This document shows, one piece after another, positions 58,321 through 64,000 of a stretch of 64,000 bases of DNA; position 1 is the stretch's first letter; each line of letters starts with the position of its first letter. A program made the translations under genes and the position numbers. Source of the stretch: Alnus glutinosa (lineage: Eukaryota; Streptophyta; Magnoliopsida; Fagales; Betulaceae); the NCBI RefSeq assembly GCF_958979055.1, contig NC_084894.1, positions 7,756,501 through 7,820,500 on the forward strand, read 5' to 3'. The notes under the pieces were generated by a model. The model saw only the letters and a list, made by a program, of their open reading frames with translations, was not told the origin of the DNA and ran no database searches.

Positions 58321-58725
58321 GGGTCTGTTTGCGCTTGCGATTTTAAAAAGTGCAATTTAAAATAACGATTTTAAAATATGCGATTTGAAAAGAGAAATGC
58401 TTGGTTGTACACTCTCATCCCACTCCTATCCCACCCTTGTGTATTTGGACCAATAATGTGAGAGATAGTAGAGAGAGTATAGTGGGACCCTATTATTTTA
58501 ACAACATTATTGGTCCATGTAGACAAAGGTGGGATAGGAGTGGGATAAGAGTGTACAACCAAGCATTTCTCTTTCAAAAAAAATCTTAACTACAATTTGA
58601 AAAAGTAGATTTTCTGCGTTTTTAAATCGCAATTTTTAAAAACGCAGTTCTCAAACGATTTATATTCTGCAATTTGAATTAAAATCGCACTTATTGTCTA
58701 TAAAATCGCAATCTCAAATGCACTC
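58321..58725. mobile_element. MITE with 'gggtctgtttgcgcttgcgatttt' ends, split by a nested MITE
   Basis: The left end 'gggtctgtttgcgcttgcga' pairs with the reversed right end 'gagtgcatttgagattgcga'. Inner words 'atttgaaaa', 'ttttaaatcgcaattt' and 'ttgtcta' are shared with 26670-26882. The element is interrupted at 58389-58574 by the MITE listed next. Confidence 0.65.
58389..58574. mobile_element. 186-bp MITE with 70-bp near-perfect terminal inverted repeats
   Basis: aaagagaaatgcttggttgt then 'acactctcatcccactcctatccc' on the left pairs with the same sequence reversed at the right end (one or two differences over about 70 bases, e.g. 'actctca' against 'actctta'). Only about 45 bases separate the arms. 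It sits inside the older MITE at 58321-58725. Confidence 0.85.
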
Positions 58726-59404
58726 TTGCAATGTCAACCTATCGCAGTACTTTCAGGTATCCTTCTATTAACATTTTCTATTAAGTTAGACGAAAATCAT
58801 CTCACGTTGGTTGAGACTCAACCGACTCCATGGCCAGAGACCCACGATCTGGCCATGGGTCTTCACCAACTTGGCTGTGGCCTGTGGGTGTTCATGGCCA
58901 AGGAATGTTTTTTTCACCAAAAAATTAAAATATTAAAAAAATTAATAAAAAAAAAAAATCACACATTTGATAAATGTATAATGGACACTTTTCGGCACTT
59001 TTCGTCCAAATTAACAGAAAAATGCTGATAGAGAGGGGTAAAATGAAAGTGTGTTAGTTTGAAGATCTCAGATTATCACTCTTCAAATGCTAATAAATAG
59101 GGTAACTTGAAAGTTTTGCACAGTTTAAAGGAGTCGATTGTCACTTTCTAAAGTCTTAATGAGTAATTAATTAGAAAAAAAAAAAAAAAAAAAAGGTCAA
59201 GGAAAAAGAGTTCGTCTTTTGACTGGTCGTTTGGCCTTTGAAGCTTCAAAGAAGCTATGTTAAATTAAGAATGGAACTGACGTATCATTTCCTCTGATTT
59301 ACATCACACAATCACAACCAACTTGATACTCCTATATTTGGGAATGGAAATATAACTTTTTCGAAGTTAATTTAACAAGTATATATACATATATACATTT
59401 ACAG
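58726..59404. other. Intergenic, 3' of the CA1P-phosphatase-like gene
   Basis: AT-rich. A-run at 59175-59194. The frame at 58726-59028 shows no family resemblance. The part nearest 59405 is probably 3' UTR. Confidence 0.5.
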
Positions 59405-60479
59405 TTAAAAGTTTTCATCATCCACAATCGATCTCGTGATGGGTATTGACCATCTCCCCAAATGGGCAGTGTAATTTATGCACCGGATAACACCCCGTCC
59501 AGTAGGTCCATCAGGGAAGTCAAGGACACTGATGCTCCCTGCATCAAGATGAAATGATCCCATCCAATCTTTAGTCAAATTTAGGCAGTGTCCCATCAAG
59601 GCTATGTGAATTGCAGGGTGGCCGACTACGACAACTATTTTTTCCGGCTCGGCGTCATCGGATAGTCCACTCAATAGTGACTTCCAAGCCTTCTCAGACT
59701 GATGCCATATTGTTGATGTGATTCTATCATCATATTCATTTAACCAACCAGACTTAAGACCTGAAACCTCAGTTACATCCTGAGAATAACATACACAGAA
59801 GCATAGATGTGTTCATATATTGCATATGCATGTTAAAAACTGCAGTCCATTTCATAAAAGTTCATGCCATTAGTCACTTACTCATTTTTCATCTAAAAAC
59901 TAGCATGAATATATATAAACAATGTAGTTTAGTCATAGTTTCCTAACATGATTTTTCATATTGTCTTAGTTTCCAATCTTCCACAACCAAACAAGAACTA
60001 GAGAACTTCAAGGTTAAGATCTCTTACTCTATTCGATTGCTGAAGGATGCTCTCAACATCAAGGTACTCAATCTGCTTCATCTCCACATATCGTGGCACA
60101 CAGTCAGCACCCAAGCAATCTGCAGCTTCTTGTACCTACAATCAATAAGGCTACCTGGAGTAAAATCAGAAATGCCATCTTTCAAATACAATTTAATGAG
60201 AGAAAGAGAGCATTTTGCAACATCCTGACTCAATAGCATAAAGAATGAACTTACTCTGGAGATAGCCATGGCTGTCTCAGTACAAGCTTTCTTAGGACTG
60301 CTAATTAGAGAACTCACTTTCAAATCAAGGAGTAGCTCTGCAGTTTTCTGGGACTGTCATTTGCCACGGAAGAAAATCAAATAATGATTTTTTAACCTGT
60401 TGTACACATGGTATAGACGTTATACCTGTATAATCCCGAGCATGTTCATTGGTAGATCCCCAGAATTAGAGACACTAGC
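59405..60479 (-). CDS. 2-carboxy-D-arabinitol-1-phosphatase-like histidine phosphatase, 3' part
   Basis: Four exons on the - strand: 60479-60426, 60353-60255, 60135-60028 and 59779-59405, all phase 0 and GT-AG, giving the last 211 residues of the protein. Sequence in order: SVSNSGDLPMNMLGIIQ, TAELLLDLKVSSLISSPKK, ADCLGADCVPRYVEMKQIEY, SEKAWKSLLSGLSDDAEPEK, IVVVVGHPAIHIALMGHCL, GSISVLDFPDGPTGRGVIRC and a final SIVDDENF. It is the second histidine-phosphatase (phosphoglycerate mutase fold) domain of plastid CA1Pase-like proteins; the 'GHP' is the second catalytic His region. These enzymes clear sugar-phosphate inhibitors of Rubisco. The first domain and start must lie to the right: exon 60479 is preceded by about 80 bp of intron, then by a copia element. 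Whether the gene is still whole beyond the window is unknown. Confidence 0.85.
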
Positions 60480-60560
60480 CTGTTGAACATCGAAAGCAAT
60501 AATAATGTCTATTAATGAAATTCATAAAAGAAGATACAAAACCAAATGGATGCAGACTTA

Positions 60561-61097
60561 TGTTGGAAACTGTCAGACAATTCAAGAATATCTAGTAGAT
60601 GTTAGTAAAAGTCAATATCTCTAGTATATGTTGGTTAAAGTCATACTCTCAATTCAAACGCAAACTTCTAAACACCCCATGCTGCCCCGCCCCACTCCTC
60701 AAAGATTATTTAAAAACAAAAAAACAAATAAATAAAGATTTTTTTAAAAGTTATTAAATATCTGTGGGATTACCATGACAGCATTTTCTTGGGACATGTT
60801 ACCTTGATTGTGATTGCAAACAAAGATTGGGAGACTTATTATTGTTAGTCAGATACAGCTAGCATATATTTGATTCAGCACATATATTTAGGCTTAATTA
60901 TAGCTGTAGACATTCTGAAATGATAGTTGCCTTATTTGGTTTCCTAGAATCATGTAATTGCTGATATTCAACATTGTAATGATTGATTTATTTTCTATAT
61001 AAGACAAGCAGTCTCACAAAGAGAGGCATTTTTTTTTTGATAAGTAAGAATTCATTAAAGAGCGCACAGGGGCGCAACCCTAGAGTCATTCAATCCA
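60561..61097 (+). repeat. 5' LTR of a Ty1/copia element
   Basis: Begins TGTTGGAAAC, a standard copia LTR start, and ends CA near 61097 (or 61092), followed by a primer-binding site. A promoter-like 'tctatataagacaag' is at about 60996-61010, giving an R start. The stretch 61024-61080 ('tttttttgataagtaagaat', 'gcgcaaccc') resembles a common LINE-like tail word found in other plant loci and may be a later insertion. The 5-bp word just before the LTR is ACTTA (60556-60560), the likely target duplication; its partner is outside the window. Confidence 0.75.
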
Positions 61098-61103
61098 ATT
61101 GAC

Positions 61104-61116
61104 TGGTATCAGAGCC
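61104..61116 (+). other. Primer-binding site (initiator tRNA-Met)
   Basis: TGGTATCAGAGCC is complementary to the 3' end of plant initiator methionine tRNA, the usual primer for copia reverse transcription. It lies six bases after the LTR end. Confidence 0.9.
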
Positions 61117-61530
61117 AAATTAGGGTTGTTCTAAGTCTTTTTTTTTCGGTCTTTTTCTGTGGGTAGCGGAAGAGGGTTGCTCTAGGGTTTTCGGGGTAGC
61201 AACAGTTTCTTTTGGTGGTGTTGACAATTCTGGTGGGTTCTAAACTGCTATTCGGCAGTTTCCTATAACTTGGGCTTGTAGAGTTGTAGGTGATCGGTGG
61301 TGCTGTCAGTGATTTCTGGTTCAGAGGTTATGTTCAGAGTTTGGCGTGATTCTGGTTCGGAGGTTATGTTCAGAGTTTGGTGTGATTCTGGTGCTGTCGG
61401 CGGCCGACTCTGGTGCGGTGAGCGTGGAGGTTTTGTGCTGAGTCTGGTTCGGAGGTTCTGTTCCGAATCTAGCCGAGTCTGATTCTATGCAATATTTTTA
61501 TTTTCTGATTCAATTTTGTTTGGTTTCATC

Positions 61531-63995
61531 ATGTCTTCTATTGATTCTTTTGGGGTGCGTTTTATTGGAAAAAATTACTTTGCTTGAGAATTCCAGTTTC
61601 GCTTATTTGTTACGGGGAAAGAACTATGGGGTCAGATTGATGGTAGTGATCCAGCTCCTATGAAGCCTAAGGAGTTGGCCAAGTGGAAGGTCAAGGATTC
61701 ACATGGATTTTAGGGTCTGTTGATCCTCTTATTGTGCTCAATTTAAGGGCCTAATAAGACTGCGAAGTTTGTGGGAGTACTTGCTGAAGGTTTATCACCA
61801 AGATAATACCGCATGTTGATTTCAATAGGAATTTATTGTACTCAAGGCAATCTCTCCATTCAAGAGTATTTTTCTGGTTTTCAGAATTTATGGGGAGAAT
61901 TTTCTAATGTGGTTTATGCGAAGGTACATGCTACATCTATTTCAGTTGTTCAGGATGTTCATAAACAGAGCAAAAGAGATCAATTTCTGATGAAATTACG
62001 CCCTGAATTTGAGGTTACTCACTCAAATTTAATGAATTGGGATCCTTCACCATCTTTGGATGTTTGTTTTGGAGAATTACTTCGCGAAGAGCATCGTCTT
62101 CTCACACAGGTTGCATTCCAGCAGGATGCCAACCCGAATCCCGTTGCCTATGTAGCCTACGGGAGTGGGAAGGGTAGGGATATGCGCAAGGTCCAATGTT
62201 TCAGCTGCAAGGAGTATGGTCATATTGCTGCTAACTGTGCAAAGAAAGTTTGCAACTACAATAAGAAACAAGGTCACTTTGTCAAAGAATGTCCCACTCG
62301 CCTCCAAATCGTCACGCTACCGCTTATCAGGCTACAGTGAACACTTCTTCTGCTCCAAGGTGTCCTCAGCTTCTTCGTCTGTAGCGGGATCCTCTAGCAT
62401 TACCCCTAAGATGGTCCAACAGATGATTATGTGAGCATTTTCCGCCTTAAGGATTCAAGGTAATACTTCGCATAAGTCTTGGCTTATTGATTCTGTTGTA
62501 TCCAATCATATGACCAAATCATCAAATACTTTGTACAATGTTCGTCCATATCATGTTTCATCCCAAATTCAAGTAGATAACGGGAGTCATTTAGCTATTA
62601 ATGAAATAGGAGATATCAATCATTCATTCAAAGATGTTTATGTATCTCCTGGACTGTCTAATAATCTTATTTCAATTGGCTAGTTAATTGAGAAAAGTTG
62701 TGATGTCCATTTTTCTCGTGATGGTTGTCTTGTGCAGGATCAGGTGTCGGGAAAGATATTCGCAAAGGGGTCTAAAGTTGGCAGACTCTTTCTACTACAA
62801 TTTTCTATTCATAGTAGTTTATCTTTGGCTTGTATGACAGTTAATACTCTGAGTGAAGTATGGCACAAACGTTTGGGCCATCCAAACTCTGTTATTCTGT
62901 CTCGTATGTTAAATTCTAGTTTGTTGGGCAATAAAGAACATGTTTCTAAACACTTGTCATTTGATTGTTCTGTATGCAAACTTGGTAGAGTAAGACTCTT
63001 TCGTTTCCTTCTCATGGTAGTCGTGCTGCAAAATGCTTTGATATTATGCATAGTGATGTGTGGGTCATTTCTCCTGTAATTTTTCATGCTCGATATAAAT
63101 ATTTTGTGACATTCATAGATGATTTCAGTCAATATACTTGGGTCTATTTTCTTCGGGCCAAATCTGAGGTCCTATTTGTTTTTCAAACCTTTGTCGCATA
63201 TATTGGGAACCAATTTTCTATAAGTATTAAGATGTTGAGGTATGATTCTGGTGGAGAATACATGTCCCACGAGTTTCATGATTTCTTACATTCTAATGGA
63301 ATTGTCTCTCAGCGTTCTTGTCCTTATACTCAGCAAAATGGGGTGGCAGAACGAAAAAACCGCCATCTCTTGGATGTTGTTCGCACCTTATTGCTTGAAT
63401 CATCTGTTCCTTCTAAATTCTGAGTTGAAGCATTATCTACTGCAATTTACTTGATTAATAGACTGCCCTCTCAGGTCTTGAATTTTGATTCTCCTTATTA
63501 TTGTTTGTACCATCAGCATCCTAGCTATCTTAATCTACATGCTTTTTGGATGTGTTTGCTTTGTTCATTTTACTTCCTCATGAACGTCACAAACTCTCTG
63601 CTTAGTCTGTTAAATGTGCCTTTATGGGTTATAGTATTTCCCACAAAGGTTATGGTTGCTATGATTCTTGTGCTGACAAATTTCGTATATCTCGTGATGT
63701 TGTTTCTTTGAGAATCAATGTTTGTTTTCTACATATGTTGAGTCGTTGCCTGAGATTAGTATTCTACCTTGTTTTGATGAATTGTCACCTCTTCCTGACC
63801 GGTTCAAATCCAGACTTGTGTATACTCAACGTCGACCAACTTTGCCCCTTCTCGAGACTGACCCTTCATCTAAAACTGTTCCGACCAGTTCTCCCATGGC
63901 TCCTGAGCCTCCTCAATGATCTACCTGGGTATCACGTCCACCTGATCGATATGGTGGTTACCACACTTCTTTTAACACTACTTTGTCGTCTATTT
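61531..63995 (+). pseudogene. Ty1/copia gag-protease-integrase remnant, runs past the window end
   Basis: From ATG 61531 (MSSIDSFGVRFIGKNYFA) a TGA follows at 61585-61587 and further stops and shifts occur before the long gag frame 61813-62340. That frame ends with two zinc knuckles: CFSCKEYGHIAANC is intact, but the second reads CNYNKKQGHFVKEC, with the second Cys replaced by Asn. The protease motif at about 62480-62500 reads WLIDSV instead of DSG, so the active-site Gly is lost. GAG-pre-integrase zinc site (WHKRLGHPNS ... FDCSVCKLG) spans 62863-63000, then a frameshift. Integrase core: HSDVW, FIDDFSQYTWVYF, RYDSGGEY and NGVAERKNRHLLD are visible, with a TGA at 63421 after it. The linker 'STWVSRPPDRYGGY'-type follows (near 63915-63960); reverse transcriptase is beyond the edge. 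It is an inactive copy. Confidence 0.88.
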
Positions 63996-64000
63996 CCATT

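Noticed and set aside
1..64000. tRNA, rRNA or microRNA genes
   Set aside because: No cloverleaf with both promoter boxes or rRNA core was seen by eye; the tRNA-like word at 61104 is a retrotransposon primer site. A dedicated tRNA or small-RNA scan was not possible here.

Overview
This is a window of plant nuclear DNA, most likely from a eudicot. It is AT-rich, has long gene-poor stretches full of microsatellites, spliced genes with GT-AG introns, and plant-only families: a DREB1-type AP2/ERF factor, a DUF868 protein, an NFD6-like mitochondrial protein, a GUB_WAK-type wall protein and a histidine phosphatase of the 2-carboxyarabinitol-1-phosphatase family. I see no bacterial operons, rRNA, tRNA or CRISPR.

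Six host genes look intact as far as the window shows: DREB1-like (5325-6047, +, one exon), a stress-response A/B-barrel protein (28369-29440, +, two exons), a GUB_WAK-type secreted protein with a hydrophobic tail (30622-32151, +, two exons), DUF868 (45606-46511, -), NFD6-like (55597-57582, -, three exons) and the 3' half of a CA1P-phosphatase-like gene (59405-60479, -), whose upstream exons lie beyond the window. They are unrelated in function and share no obvious regulation.

The rest is mobile DNA. The dominant structure is a CACTA (En/Spm-type) element of about 12 kb at 7221-19197, with CACTA-like ends, a 3-bp target duplication AGA and long subterminal repeats. It holds a decayed transposase fragment, a broken F-box gene that looks captured, two solo LTRs with perfect 5-bp duplications (14319-17388, GTAGC; 17485-18652, GTATG), a further LTR-like insertion (about 7428-8370), and a 2.34-kb terminal-inverted-repeat element (10640-12979). 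That last element carries fragments resembling ribosomal protein L22 and the AP-5 beta subunit, i.e. a Pack-type gene-capturing element nested inside a gene-carrying CACTA.

From 19 to 45 kb come two related retroposons (one with a 10-bp target duplication), a G-type lectin receptor kinase pseudogene interrupted by a CT/GA microsatellite, LINE-derived RNase H remnants, a copia RNase H remnant, and several long-TIR or hairpin MITEs. From 46.5 to 55 kb is a gene desert. The right edge (60561-64000) is the 5' half of a decayed Ty1/copia element inserted, antisense, upstream of the last visible CA1P-phosphatase-like exon, probably in an intron.
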